A DNA stretch of 19,897 nt from a bacterium ADurb.Bin374 (GTDB lineage: Bacteria; Riflebacteria; Ozemobacteria; Ozemobacterales; Ozemobacteraceae), in assembly GCA_002068715.1 (NCBI GenBank), contig MWAR01000100.1, positions 1 to 19,897 on the forward strand. The letters run 5' to 3'. Of this stretch, positions 6,944-14,255 are shown piece after piece (positions within the stretch are counted from its first letter, which is position 1; each line of letters starts with the position of its first letter). Both the position numbers and the translations under genes were made by a program. The notes under the pieces were generated by a model, which was not told the DNA's origin, did not search any database, and worked only from the letters and a program-made list of their open reading frames with translations.

Positions 6944-7735
6944 GTGAGGCAGATGGTCGAAAAAACATCGATGATGACCGCGAACAGGCTCGCCGAGATT
7001 CAGCGCTCGCTCGAGAAAACCGTGCTGCGTATCGCAACCGGCAAACAGATTCTCTCCGCATCCGATGACGCCGCCGGCCTTGCGATGTCGATGGCCATCG
7101 AGTCGCAGACGCGTGGTCTGACGGGTCAGATCGCCAACAGGCAGGACGAAATTTCGCTGCTGCAGACGGCCGAGGGGGGCATGTCCCAGATCGGCGAGAT
7201 GACCCAGCGCATCAGCGAACTGTCCGTGCAGGCTGCGAACGGCACGTTGACCACCGAGGATCGCCAGGCCATCCAGGCCGAGATCACCCAGCTCAACGCA
7301 GGCATCGACCAGATCAGCGGCTCGACGAACTACAACACGAAGCCGCTTCTCGACGGCAGCCTGAACATCCAGCTCCAGAACGGCAATCAGCTCGCCATTC
7401 CGGCCCTCGACTCGGCGAAGCTCGGCACCTCGGCGATCGACGTCACGACCGTGAATGGCGCGAACGCCGCCATGACGTCCGCGGGGCGCGCGGGAGAAGC
7501 GGTCGTTTCCGAGCGCTCGCGTGTCGGTGCGATCACGAACGGCATCACCAGCGAGATCACGGGGCTACAGCAGGAACTTATGAACGCCCTTTCCGCGCAG
7601 TCGCGCATCAGCGACGTAGACATGGCGCAGGCGGTCCTGCAGATGACGACACAGCAGCTCCAGCAGGACGCCACGATGCGGGTCTTCAAGATCGACGAGG
7701 CTGCCCGCTCCAAGGTGCTTCAGCTGCTGTCCTGA
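6944..7735 (+). CDS. fliC: Compact flagellin
   Basis: This 263-residue flagellin is built almost only from the conserved filament-core domains. Residues 10-135 match D0/D1 N-terminal sequence ('ATGKQILSASDDAAGLAMSM', 'ISLLQTAEGGMSQIGEMTQR', 'STNYNTKPLLDG'). Residues 200-263 match the C-terminal D1/D0 helices ('AQSRISDVDMAQAVLQMTTQ'), with the final 'KVLQLLS'. The middle is only about 60 residues, so the surface domains D2/D3 are absent. GTG 6944 is chosen because GGGAG (6932-6936) lies seven bases ahead. ATG 6953, with AGGTGAGG just before it, is a strong alternative and would remove three residues. It is secreted by the flagellar export apparatus and polymerises into the filament. It has its own promoter and terminator and no chaperone gene beside it. 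Confidence 0.93.
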   Translation: MRQMVEKTSMMTANRLAEIQRSLEKTVLRIATGKQILSASDDAAGLAMSMAIESQTRGLTGQIANRQDEISLLQTAEGGMSQIGEMTQRISELSVQAANGTLTTEDRQAIQAEITQLNAGIDQISGSTNYNTKPLLDGSLNIQLQNGNQLAIPALDSAKLGTSAIDVTTVNGANAAMTSAGRAGEAVVSERSRVGAITNGITSEITGLQQELMNALSAQSRISDVDMAQAVLQMTTQQLQQDATMRVFKIDEAARSKVLQLLS

Positions 7736-7757
7736 GTTTTACCCTGAAACGATGACG

Positions 7758-7786
7758 CCGCGGTCTTTGACCGCGGTTATTTTTTT
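7758..7786 (+). terminator. Flagellin terminator in the convergent gap
   Basis: CCGCGGTC (7758-7765), loop TTT and GACCGCGG (7769-7776) form a perfect 8-bp stem, followed by a T-rich tract (7777-7786). It terminates flagellin on +. The first three bases of the T tract are also the complement of the helicase stop codon, so the convergent genes are separated by 41 bp (7736-7776) holding one hairpin. Confidence 0.9.
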
Positions 7787-10347
7787 CTCGGTGCGACGCG
7801 GCGGGTCGGAATGGCCGTGAACGGGTCTTCCGGCCAGGGGTGGCGCGGATACTGGCCGCGCATCTCGCGTCTGAGCGCGGGGTAGGCGTTCAGCCAGAAG
7901 CTGCGCAGGTCCTGGGTGATCTGAAGCGGCCTGCCCGCGGGCGAGAGCAGATGCACCAGCACGGGAACCCGCCCGTCGACGACCTTCGGTGACTCGGTGA
8001 GGCCGAACAGTTCCTGGAGCTTGACGGCCAGCACCGGTGGCCCTTTCTGCTGGTATTCGAGACGGATCCGGCTTCCGGAAGGCACCGGCAAACGTTCCGG
8101 AACGAGCAGCTCGACGGCCTGCCGCTGTCTGTGAGTGAGGCGCGAGATCATCTCGCGACACAGATCGATACGCCGGAGTTCGGCGAAGCTTCTCGAACCA
8201 AGGCAGATTTCTGGGAGATGATCGGCCCACCATCCGACATCGATGACCGGAAGGGAATATTCGGAAGCGGCGCTGCGAAGCAGTTCGAATCTCAGCAGAA
8301 GCTGATCGAACTCCTCCGGCCAGGCGAAGGCGCGGCGCAGGTCTTTCGCCGCCTCTGTTGCGAGAAGCCTCGAAGCCGTCTCAAGCTCGTCCGGGGCGAT
8401 CGGCACGACCGTTTCTTCCAGCGGAAGGTCGAGATACCGTTTCCGCCTGCGCGCGACGATCGCTTCCTTTGCCGGGTCGAAAAAGACCTCACGCTCGGTT
8501 CCGACGGCGTAGGGAAACAGGTCGGCGAGCCATGCCGGTTCCACGGCGGATGCCCAGCGGATCAGCGCTTCGTTTCCGACACCCCGACCGGCCGCGGCGT
8601 CGGCGGAAGGCACGGTGACCAGTTCTTCATCGCGCACGGAGCACGCGGGGCTGAGGACAAGCCCGCGGCCGCCCGCCATTCTGAACTGGAGGCTGTTCTC
8701 GGCGCGTCTTCGCGCCACTCGGTCGGGATATCCGGCCAGAACGGTCTTCAGAAGCAGGGTTTCACGCTCCGCTCCGGCCGGGGGCGAGATGTTTTTCGCG
8801 GCGGTGCCGGCCAGCGCCGAGAGCTGCTGCGAGACACGGTCGGCCGTTGCGGCGGCCCGCATGTCGGTCCGGTCGCCATGGCCTCGAAAACCGCATGCGC
8901 GAGCTTCCTCGAGAAGATCGAGACGCAGGAGAAGGTCGCTGCGGGTGACGATGCGGGTTTCGCGGTCCTGGGTGCGCACGGCGATGTCGCGTTCCCCGAG
9001 CAGGGCCGCGAGATCGGCTCCCTGCTTCGCCATGCCGTGCCTGGCGGCGAACAGGAGCATCCGCGCGAGGCGTGGCGCGGCCGGGACCTCGGCCATCTTC
9101 GCGCCAAGCGGAGTGATGGCGCCAGAGTGGTCGAGAGCGCCGAGCGTTTTCAGGAGCTCTACGGCGGCGGCCATCGCCGGAGCCGGCGGGGCCTCGAACC
9201 AGCCGAAGGATGCCGGGTCGGTTTTTCCCCAGGTGGCGAGCGTGAGAAAAACGCCGGCAAGGTCGACCCGCCGGATGTCCGGTGGCGTCGAATCGGGCAG
9301 GAGAACGTGATCGGTTTCCGGCCAGAGGCGGAGCACCCGGCCCGGCCCGAGACGGCCGGCGCGGCCGGCGCGCTGTTCGGCGCTTGCCTTGCTGATCCGC
9401 TCGAGTTGGAGCTTTTCGAGACCCGTTTGCGGATCGAGCCGCAGGATGCGGCACCAGCCGCTGTCGACGACTGTCGTGATCCCTTCGATCGTCAACGATG
9501 TTTCGGCTATATTTGTAGATATAATAATTCTTCGTTTTCCCGACGGCTTCAGGGCGTCGTCCTGCCGGTCGAGGGGAAGACTGCCGTGCAGGGGAACCAG
9601 GGAAACGTCGCGGGTCGCTGTCGACTCCGAGAGGAGATCCATGGTTCTGGCGATTTCCCCGGCTCCCGGAAGGAAGACCAGCATGTCGCCTCGAAGCGGA
9701 TCGTTCGTGAGTTCCCTGAGCGCCGCGTCGGCCGTCGCCCTGCAGATGTCGGGGCCTGACTGCTTCAACGCCCACACCCGGGTGACGGGGTGGAGAAACC
9801 CTTTGCCCTCGAGCGACGGGCAGGGGGAGAGAAAACGGCAGATCGGCGTCGGATCGAGCGTGGCGGACATGACGAGGATCCGCAGGTCCGGTCGCACCGT
9901 CTGCTGAATCTCACGCGTCATGGCCAGACCGAGATCGCCCTGCAGACTGCGCTCGTGAAATTCATCGAAGATGACGAGGCCGACGCCTTCGAGAAACGGG
10001 TCGCCTTGGAGTCTGCGCGTCAGAAGTCCTTCGGTCAGAACTTCGAGGCGCGTGGCCGGCCCTGTGCGCTTGTCGAACCGCACCTGATACCCGATCGTCT
10101 CGCCGAGGCGCGTTCCATGAAGCGCCGCCATCCGGCGTGCCGACGATAGCGCCGCCACGCGGCGGGGCTGGAGCATCAGGATACGCTCGCCGGACATCCA
10201 TGTCTCGTCGAGGAGGGCGAGCGGGACGATCGTCGTCTTTCCAGCGCCGGGCGCCGCCGTCAGGACGAGATTCCGGCCTTCCGTCAGGATGCGCCTGATG
10301 TCGGGAATCGTTTCCGAGATGGGAAGCGAGGGCAGGCTGTTGCGCAT
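7777..10347 (-). CDS. hrpB: ATP-dependent DExH helicase HrpB
   Basis: This 856-residue helicase has all superfamily-2 DExH motifs in order: Walker A 'APGAGKTT' (32-39), 'DEFHER' near 127, 'MSATLD', motif V 'STNIAETSLTIEGI' (277-290) and motif VI 'QRAGRAGRLG' (about 319). The C-terminal HrpB-specific region ends with 'FWLNAYPALRREMRG' and 'YPRHPWPEDP', typical of the family, and the length is normal. It is predicted to unwind RNA or RNA-protein complexes using NTP; its cellular role in most bacteria is poorly defined. The open frame extends 50 codons further upstream, but that part overlaps the SpoIIE gene and lacks homology-like sequence. ATG 10347 overlaps that gene's stop (TAATG), and no Shine-Dalgarno site precedes it, so it is probably translated by reinitiation. 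An AT-rich island lies in motif V. Confidence 0.92.
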   Translation of the reverse strand: MRNSLPSLPISETIPDIRRILTEGRNLVLTAAPGAGKTTIVPLALLDETWMSGERILMLQPRRVAALSSARRMAALHGTRLGETIGYQVRFDKRTGPATRLEVLTEGLLTRRLQGDPFLEGVGLVIFDEFHERSLQGDLGLAMTREIQQTVRPDLRILVMSATLDPTPICRFLSPCPSLEGKGFLHPVTRVWALKQSGPDICRATADAALRELTNDPLRGDMLVFLPGAGEIARTMDLLSESTATRDVSLVPLHGSLPLDRQDDALKPSGKRRIIISTNIAETSLTIEGITTVVDSGWCRILRLDPQTGLEKLQLERISKASAEQRAGRAGRLGPGRVLRLWPETDHVLLPDSTPPDIRRVDLAGVFLTLATWGKTDPASFGWFEAPPAPAMAAAVELLKTLGALDHSGAITPLGAKMAEVPAAPRLARMLLFAARHGMAKQGADLAALLGERDIAVRTQDRETRIVTRSDLLLRLDLLEEARACGFRGHGDRTDMRAAATADRVSQQLSALAGTAAKNISPPAGAERETLLLKTVLAGYPDRVARRRAENSLQFRMAGGRGLVLSPACSVRDEELVTVPSADAAAGRGVGNEALIRWASAVEPAWLADLFPYAVGTEREVFFDPAKEAIVARRRKRYLDLPLEETVVPIAPDELETASRLLATEAAKDLRRAFAWPEEFDQLLLRFELLRSAASEYSLPVIDVGWWADHLPEICLGSRSFAELRRIDLCREMISRLTHRQRQAVELLVPERLPVPSGSRIRLEYQQKGPPVLAVKLQELFGLTESPKVVDGRVPVLVHLLSPAGRPLQITQDLRSFWLNAYPALRREMRGQYPRHPWPEDPFTAIPTRRVAPRKK
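9508..9531 (-). other. AT-rich rare-codon island F in helicase motif V
   Basis: On the coding strand, residues 273-280 (Arg-Ile-Ile-Ile-Ser-Thr-Asn-Ile) use AGA ATT ATT ATA TCT ACA, then AAT ATA. The residues are among the most conserved in the protein, so the AT richness is a synonymous choice. On the + strand the patch with its left flank reads CGGCTATATTT (9504-9514), also found at 6880-6890 in the flagellin promoter, then TAGATATA. Confidence 0.6.
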
Positions 10348-13229
10348 TACGACGGGGCTTTGGGGGATTCGGGCGGGGTCGGGGCAGACGCTCGGGTGAG
10401 GACGAGCAGGGTGATGTCGTCTTCCTGCATCGTGTCGGTCGTGAGGTCTCGATGCCAGGCGAATATGCGTTCGCAACTCTTGCGCGCATCGTCGCAAAGA
10501 CGTATGGCGATCTCTTCGCTCATGCGCTGATACCCGACCGGCTGGCTTCCGACCTTCGCCTCGATGATGCCGTCGGTGTAGAACACGATGCGGTCGCCCG
10601 GCAGAAGATCCGTCTCGGCCGGTGTCAGCAGGTTCTTCTTCATGCTTCCGAGGGGCAGTCCGTTCAATTCGAGGAAGAGCGGCGGCTGGCCGGTACGAAA
10701 CTTCACCGGGTAATTATGCCCGGCGTTCGCGTATGCCATCTTGTTCCGGGCAGGGTCGAGGATGGCGAGAAAACAGGTCATCATCCGCTTCCGCTTCAGT
10801 GTTCTGAATAACACTCGATGTATGACGTTTAATATTGATTCCGGGGTCGTCGGCTGTTCGATCTCGCGCTCGACGAGCGCCTTCGCCATGGCCATGACGA
10901 GGGCGGCCGGAACACCATGGCCCGAGACATCACCGACCAGAAGGAGGACCCTGCCGTCGGGAAGCTGCTGGAGATCGAAATAGTCTCCGCCCAGCGCCGT
11001 CATGGTATGGGACTCGCCGTAGATCCCGTATTCGCCGGCCTTTACCTCGTTCGAGGGAAACAGGCTCTCCTGGACGATTTTCGCGACTTCGAGGTCGGCG
11101 AGGCCTTCCATGACGCCATTGAACGTCCGGGCGAGATCGCCCAGTTCATCCTGGCCGGCGTCCGGGACGCGATGTGAAAATTTGCGCTGGCTGATCGCGT
11201 CGACGCCTGTCGCCAGCTCGCCGATCGGCGTGAGGAAGCGTTGGGAGAGATGGATGCCGAGGAAGATGCTCATAACGATGATCATGCCGGCGAACACCCA
11301 GATCCGGCGCTCGAGCAGTTTCATCTCCTCGATGATCGGCGCTTTCGGGACGAGACCGATCAGGAGATGATTCGTCAGTTCCTTTGGTTTGATGCCGGTC
11401 GCAAGCCAGACCTGATCGAGCCCGGTGAGCTGGCCGATCGTCGTCGACTGTTTTAGCCTGAGATCGGAAAGAAGCGGGGCCAGCCGTTTCGCGAGAGGAA
11501 AGTCGACCGGCGTGTTTTTCTCGCTCGAATTCCACCCGTAGATGCGCAGTCCCGGCAATGCCCGCTGGGACGGCACGAGATATTTCGATAGATATACACA
11601 CTCGAGAGCGAACTTCCGCCAGTAGGCAAGCATCATGTGGGTGACCCGGCCGCTCGAATTCCTGACGGGGAGCATCAGCATCCAGGTCTCGTTTCCGGCA
11701 AGCGACAGATTGAGGATGCGGCCGATTTCCCGGGTCAGGTTGGTCGCGAGGTTCTCTCCGTGAGCGAGCGTTTCCATGATGAGGGACGCGGTGTCGAGCT
11801 TGCCGGAGTATCGTTCCTGGTTCAGGTTCGCGATGACCTGGGCCCCGACGAGTCCCATCATCTTCCTCGCCTTCCGGCCCTCCTCGCTCGTTTCCTTGTC
11901 GAGATCGACGGCCACTTCGCCGGCGGTGTCATACAGAACCATGTTGTTCGAGAGATACCGCCTGTTGAAGAATTCCATCACTTTCCGCACGCGGCCGAGA
12001 TTGTTGCCGTTGGTGCGGCAGGTGTTGACCAGCTTGCCGAACGTGATCTCCATCATGCCGCGCATCTGGGGAAAACGGGCGTCGAAGGCCCGCAGGGCCC
12101 GTTCGCATTCGTCGTGAGTCTGGCGGATGCGGGCTTTGTACTTCTGATCGAGATAATCCATGCCCGCGAAGATGACGACGGCGAGGGGAATGCCGCTCGC
12201 GAAACCGAACAGGACGACGAGCCGCCATCTGATCGGAAACTGGAACCGGACGCCGCGGACCATCACGAGATAGCTGATGATGGTGCAGATGCCGAAAAGA
12301 AGGGAGGCGATCGCCGTGAACAGCAAGCGTGCCTGCGTGAAATCGACGGCCACACTCCTTGGCCGGCTTGCCCAGAGTCGTGAGGTGTGAGTGAGCGGCA
12401 TCACGGTGAACAGCTTGTCGCCGAACAGGTGGTGCTCGCGGGTGGACCGCTGATACTCGCCCAGTGCCAATGCGAGATCTGGGGGTATGGGGGCCTGGGA
12501 GTTGAGATCATGAATGCCGACCGTTATACCAAGGCGAGCGGCACGAGTCTTCATGAAACGGGCCATCAGGTCCCGGATGGCCAGCAGAGGCCAGTCGGGA
12601 ACGTGATTCGCGTGAAAGAAGATGCCGCCCTTCGAGGTGGTGGTATACCCGAACCATCTCCCTTCTTCCAAAAAGGAGGCTTCGAACAGGCTGCGGTGGT
12701 AGAGATTCATCCGCGCCAGCGGGGCTTCTCGACCGATGAATGCCTGGAACATCGACCACATCTGCGCGATTTTGCCGCGCATGACATCGTTTTCGCTGTC
12801 TTCGGGCCGTGCCTCGGCAGGAAATTTCGAAACTGCCTCGTACAGCCGCTTCACGAGAAGTTTCGAGGGGGTGCCGTCCGTGAGTTCAGGAATGATGGTC
12901 CCCTCGGAATCGGTGACGGTGAACCGGAGAATCCCCGGAAACCGCATTTTGAGAGTCGCGATTCCCCGTCGGAGGGTCCCGATCCGGTCGTTCGATCTGT
13001 CTGCGACTTCTCGAAGTTTGGAAACAAGCTTGCCGAGAAGGTCTGCTGTGTTTTCGCGCTTGCGGAACGTCAGAAGCGCATTATCGAGAAGCTGATACGA
13101 TTCCTCGATCGACTCCTGCTCGACGGTGTTCCAGCGGATGCCGAGGCCATACGCGACAAGCAGGACCGGAAGGGCGAAAAAGACGAGGCACGTCGCGATC
13201 CATCGCGTCACAAGGGGCCAACGGTTCAT
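10347..13229 (-). CDS. Membrane SpoIIE/RsbU-type protein phosphatase with two sensor regions and HAMP
   Basis: This 960-residue protein has a first membrane helix at about 8-32, followed by a large extracytoplasmic region (33-300). Helices at about 300-325 and 333-357 flank a short loop. A second large extracytoplasmic region (360-640) precedes a fourth helix at about 640-660, then a HAMP linker (660-710) and a PP2C-like SpoIIE domain (720-955). The metal-binding residues are all present: 'GGDYFD' near 746, 'GDVSGHG', 'AGHNYP', 'FYTDGIIEA' and 'EDDITLLVL' near 938. It should dephosphorylate a phosphoserine on a STAS antagonist in response to external signals, releasing an anti-sigma or other partner. 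Having two separate sensor regions in one chain is unusual; I do not recognise either as a standard Cache or PAS domain. The ribosome site is weak. The stop codon shares its last base with the start of hrpB. AT-rich islands occur at 10800-10838 and 11580-11600. Confidence 0.88.
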   Translation of the reverse strand: MNRWPLVTRWIATCLVFFALPVLLVAYGLGIRWNTVEQESIEESYQLLDNALLTFRKRENTADLLGKLVSKLREVADRSNDRIGTLRRGIATLKMRFPGILRFTVTDSEGTIIPELTDGTPSKLLVKRLYEAVSKFPAEARPEDSENDVMRGKIAQMWSMFQAFIGREAPLARMNLYHRSLFEASFLEEGRWFGYTTTSKGGIFFHANHVPDWPLLAIRDLMARFMKTRAARLGITVGIHDLNSQAPIPPDLALALGEYQRSTREHHLFGDKLFTVMPLTHTSRLWASRPRSVAVDFTQARLLFTAIASLLFGICTIISYLVMVRGVRFQFPIRWRLVVLFGFASGIPLAVVIFAGMDYLDQKYKARIRQTHDECERALRAFDARFPQMRGMMEITFGKLVNTCRTNGNNLGRVRKVMEFFNRRYLSNNMVLYDTAGEVAVDLDKETSEEGRKARKMMGLVGAQVIANLNQERYSGKLDTASLIMETLAHGENLATNLTREIGRILNLSLAGNETWMLMLPVRNSSGRVTHMMLAYWRKFALECVYLSKYLVPSQRALPGLRIYGWNSSEKNTPVDFPLAKRLAPLLSDLRLKQSTTIGQLTGLDQVWLATGIKPKELTNHLLIGLVPKAPIIEEMKLLERRIWVFAGMIIVMSIFLGIHLSQRFLTPIGELATGVDAISQRKFSHRVPDAGQDELGDLARTFNGVMEGLADLEVAKIVQESLFPSNEVKAGEYGIYGESHTMTALGGDYFDLQQLPDGRVLLLVGDVSGHGVPAALVMAMAKALVEREIEQPTTPESILNVIHRVLFRTLKRKRMMTCFLAILDPARNKMAYANAGHNYPVKFRTGQPPLFLELNGLPLGSMKKNLLTPAETDLLPGDRIVFYTDGIIEAKVGSQPVGYQRMSEEIAIRLCDDARKSCERIFAWHRDLTTDTMQEDDITLLVLTRASAPTPPESPKAPS
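10800..10838 (-). other. AT-rich rare-codon island G
   Basis: Within the SpoIIE domain, residues 798-810 use TCA ATA TTA AAC GTC ATA, then CAT CGA GTG TTA TTC AGA and ACA. Two ATA, two TTA and one AGA codons fall within 39 nt, against G/C-ending codons on both sides. Confidence 0.55.
11580..11600 (-). other. AT-rich rare-codon island H
   Basis: The coding strand reads TGT GTA TAT CTA TCG AAA, then TAT, in the second extracytoplasmic region of the phosphatase. On + it contains ATATTT (11579-11584) and TAGATATA (11589-11596), the same word pair as island F. Confidence 0.5.
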
Positions 13230-13265
13230 CTACTGCCTGTCTCCGGATTCATTCGGGGTTTTTCC

Positions 13266-13271
13266 ACTATA
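13266..13271 (-). promoter_or_regulatory. Candidate -10 of the SpoIIE-hrpB operon
   Basis: On the minus strand TATAGT (13271 to 13266) lies about 37 nt before the SpoIIE start codon. The -35 position 17 bp upstream is poor (TGATTC) and falls in the end of the dispersed repeat. It is the best candidate in this divergent gap but is weak. Confidence 0.3.
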
Positions 13272-13286
13272 CCATTTTCATACCTT

Positions 13287-13377
13287 CTGAATCACAGGTC
13301 CCAGAGACCGCTTCGCTACAGAGACACAGAGAAAATTTCGCCACCAGATCCCGAAAGCACGGAGGTTTCACAGAGAG
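13287..13377. repeat. Dispersed CACAGAG-type intergenic repeat, copy 2
   Basis: The left end CTGAATCACAG (13287-13297) is identical to that of copy 1 (6334-6344). The right part GAGGTTTCACAGAGA (13362-13376) is identical to 6362-6376. Between them are further CAGAGACACAGAG words, but the inverted right half is lost or diverged, so this copy looks decayed. It lies in the divergent region between the phosphatase operon and the TetR gene. Confidence 0.6.
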
Positions 13378-13443
13378 CGATGAAATCCTCTTGTGCTAAA
13401 AAAAGAGATTCGGCCATATGTGGGAACGCCAGGAAAGCCCGCC

Positions 13444-13503
13444 TTGACAGGTGGAATGGCCAAACGTATACTTACTGATAAGTAACCTACTAATCAGTAA
13501 GTA
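13444..13503 (+). promoter_or_regulatory. TetR promoter with 35-bp palindromic operator
   Basis: TTGACA (13444-13449), exactly 17 bp, then TATACT (13467-13472) give an almost perfect sigma70 promoter. A long palindrome centred at 13486 spans 13469-13503. Its outer arms TACTTACTGAT and ATCAGTAAGTA are perfect complements, and the inner AGTA/TACT also pair. It overlaps the last part of the -10 and the expected start of transcription (about 13479). This is the layout expected for tight autorepression by the TetR product, which should be relieved by a pump substrate. The two half-palindromes could accommodate two dimers. Confidence 0.85.
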
Positions 13504-13507
13504 ATTT

Positions 13508-14191
13508 GTGGGCGCAGGGATGATGCCGTCGAAAGTCGATCCGGTCCTGTCTTCCGGGGGGGCGCAGATGCGGGAGCGGCTCCTGGAGGTAGCATTGGAA
13601 CTGTTTTCCAGGCATGGCTACAGCGGGACAACGGTAAGTGCGATCGTCACCGCAGCCGGGGTCACCCAGCCCATGCTCTATTACTATTTCAAAAACAAGC
13701 AAGCATTGTTCGAGGCGTTGGTGGAGCAGGCGCTGATCGGCTACGACCAGCTGCTTCAGCACGATCTGCCTGGCGGTCTGTCCCCCAAACAACAGCTTCT
13801 CGAACTGTGCCGGCAGGGGCTTCTCGCATCAGGGCAGAACCCCGTCCTGACGAGACTGTTGTTCAGCCTGGCGTTTTCCCACTCCGAGGAAGTCGGGATC
13901 TGCGAACGTGTCGATGCCGTCATTCAGCGGTTTCTGAAAACGCTGGAAGGGATCATCCGTCGTGGTATCGCCGCCGGCGAGATCATGGACGTGGATCCGG
14001 CGGACCTGGCCTGGGCCATCTATGCCGTCCTTTTTCGGGCGATGGAATCAGCCCTGATAAACGTGCCGACGAATCCCGGGGTCGACGGGATGAGCCGCGT
14101 GATCGCGAACATCCTGCTGCCGCCTCCGGGCAAGGGACGTGTCAATGCGGGATGCCTGAAAAGCCGGTCGACGAAACGTCGCGAAAAGTGA
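13508..14191 (+). CDS. TetR/AcrR-family repressor of the efflux operon
   Basis: This protein has 227 residues from GTG 13508. The N-terminal helix-turn-helix is classical: 'MRERLLEVALELFSRHGYSG', then 'TTVSAIVTAAGVTQPMLYYY' and 'FKNKQALFEAL' (about residues 21-70). The C-terminal helical region would bind ligand and dimerise. The start is uncertain: GTG 13508 has no good ribosome site, ATG 13520/13523 follow GCAGGG too closely, and ATG 13568 sits at the usual TetR domain edge behind a G-rich run. It is the first gene of an operon with the adaptor and RND pump and lies just downstream of a palindrome it very likely binds. A small CGACG/CGTCG hairpin lies at its 3' end (14169-14181), without a T-run. 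Confidence 0.9.
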   Translation: MGAGMMPSKVDPVLSSGGAQMRERLLEVALELFSRHGYSGTTVSAIVTAAGVTQPMLYYYFKNKQALFEALVEQALIGYDQLLQHDLPGGLSPKQQLLELCRQGLLASGQNPVLTRLLFSLAFSHSEEVGICERVDAVIQRFLKTLEGIIRRGIAAGEIMDVDPADLAWAIYAVLFRAMESALINVPTNPGVDGMSRVIANILLPPPGKGRVNAGCLKSRSTKRREK

Positions 14192-14226
14192 TATATATGC
14201 AATATAAAATATATGAAGTTATATGC
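14190..14226 (+). other. AT-rich spacer between tetR and the adaptor gene
   Basis: Thirty-seven nearly pure A/T bases rich in ATATAT begin in the tetR stop codon. A small hairpin, TGCAC (14224-14228) with GTGCA (14233-14237), follows, and then the ribosome site GGGGGGAC at about 14244-14251. TATAAA at 14203-14208 could act as a -10, but no matching -35 was found. The base composition matches the intragenic islands and contrasts sharply with the flanking genes. Confidence 0.55.
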
Positions 14227-14255
14227 ACTTGCGTGCAGCGACTGGGGGGACATCG

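Noticed and set aside
8131..9759. 542-codon open frame on + opposite hrpB
   Set aside because: It is the antisense shadow of a clearly real helicase in GC-rich DNA; its peptide is Arg/Gly/Pro-rich with no domain and no ribosome site.
10348..10497. 50-codon N-terminal extension of hrpB
   Set aside because: It overlaps the end of the SpoIIE catalytic domain, reads His/Arg/Pro-rich, and the conserved helicase start fits ATG 10347.
12387..13478. 363-codon open frame on + opposite the SpoIIE gene, running through the intergenic repeat
   Set aside because: Most of it is antisense to the phosphatase and the tail crosses repeat sequence and the TetR promoter.
13471..13501. Palindrome considered as CRISPR repeat or attachment site
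   Set aside because: It is a single copy, overlaps a promoter, and sits directly before a TetR gene; an operator explains it fully.
14223..14255. Earlier ATG for the adaptor gene
   Set aside because: It has no ribosome site, lies in the AT spacer/hairpin, and would put a non-signal-like peptide before the lipoprotein signal.
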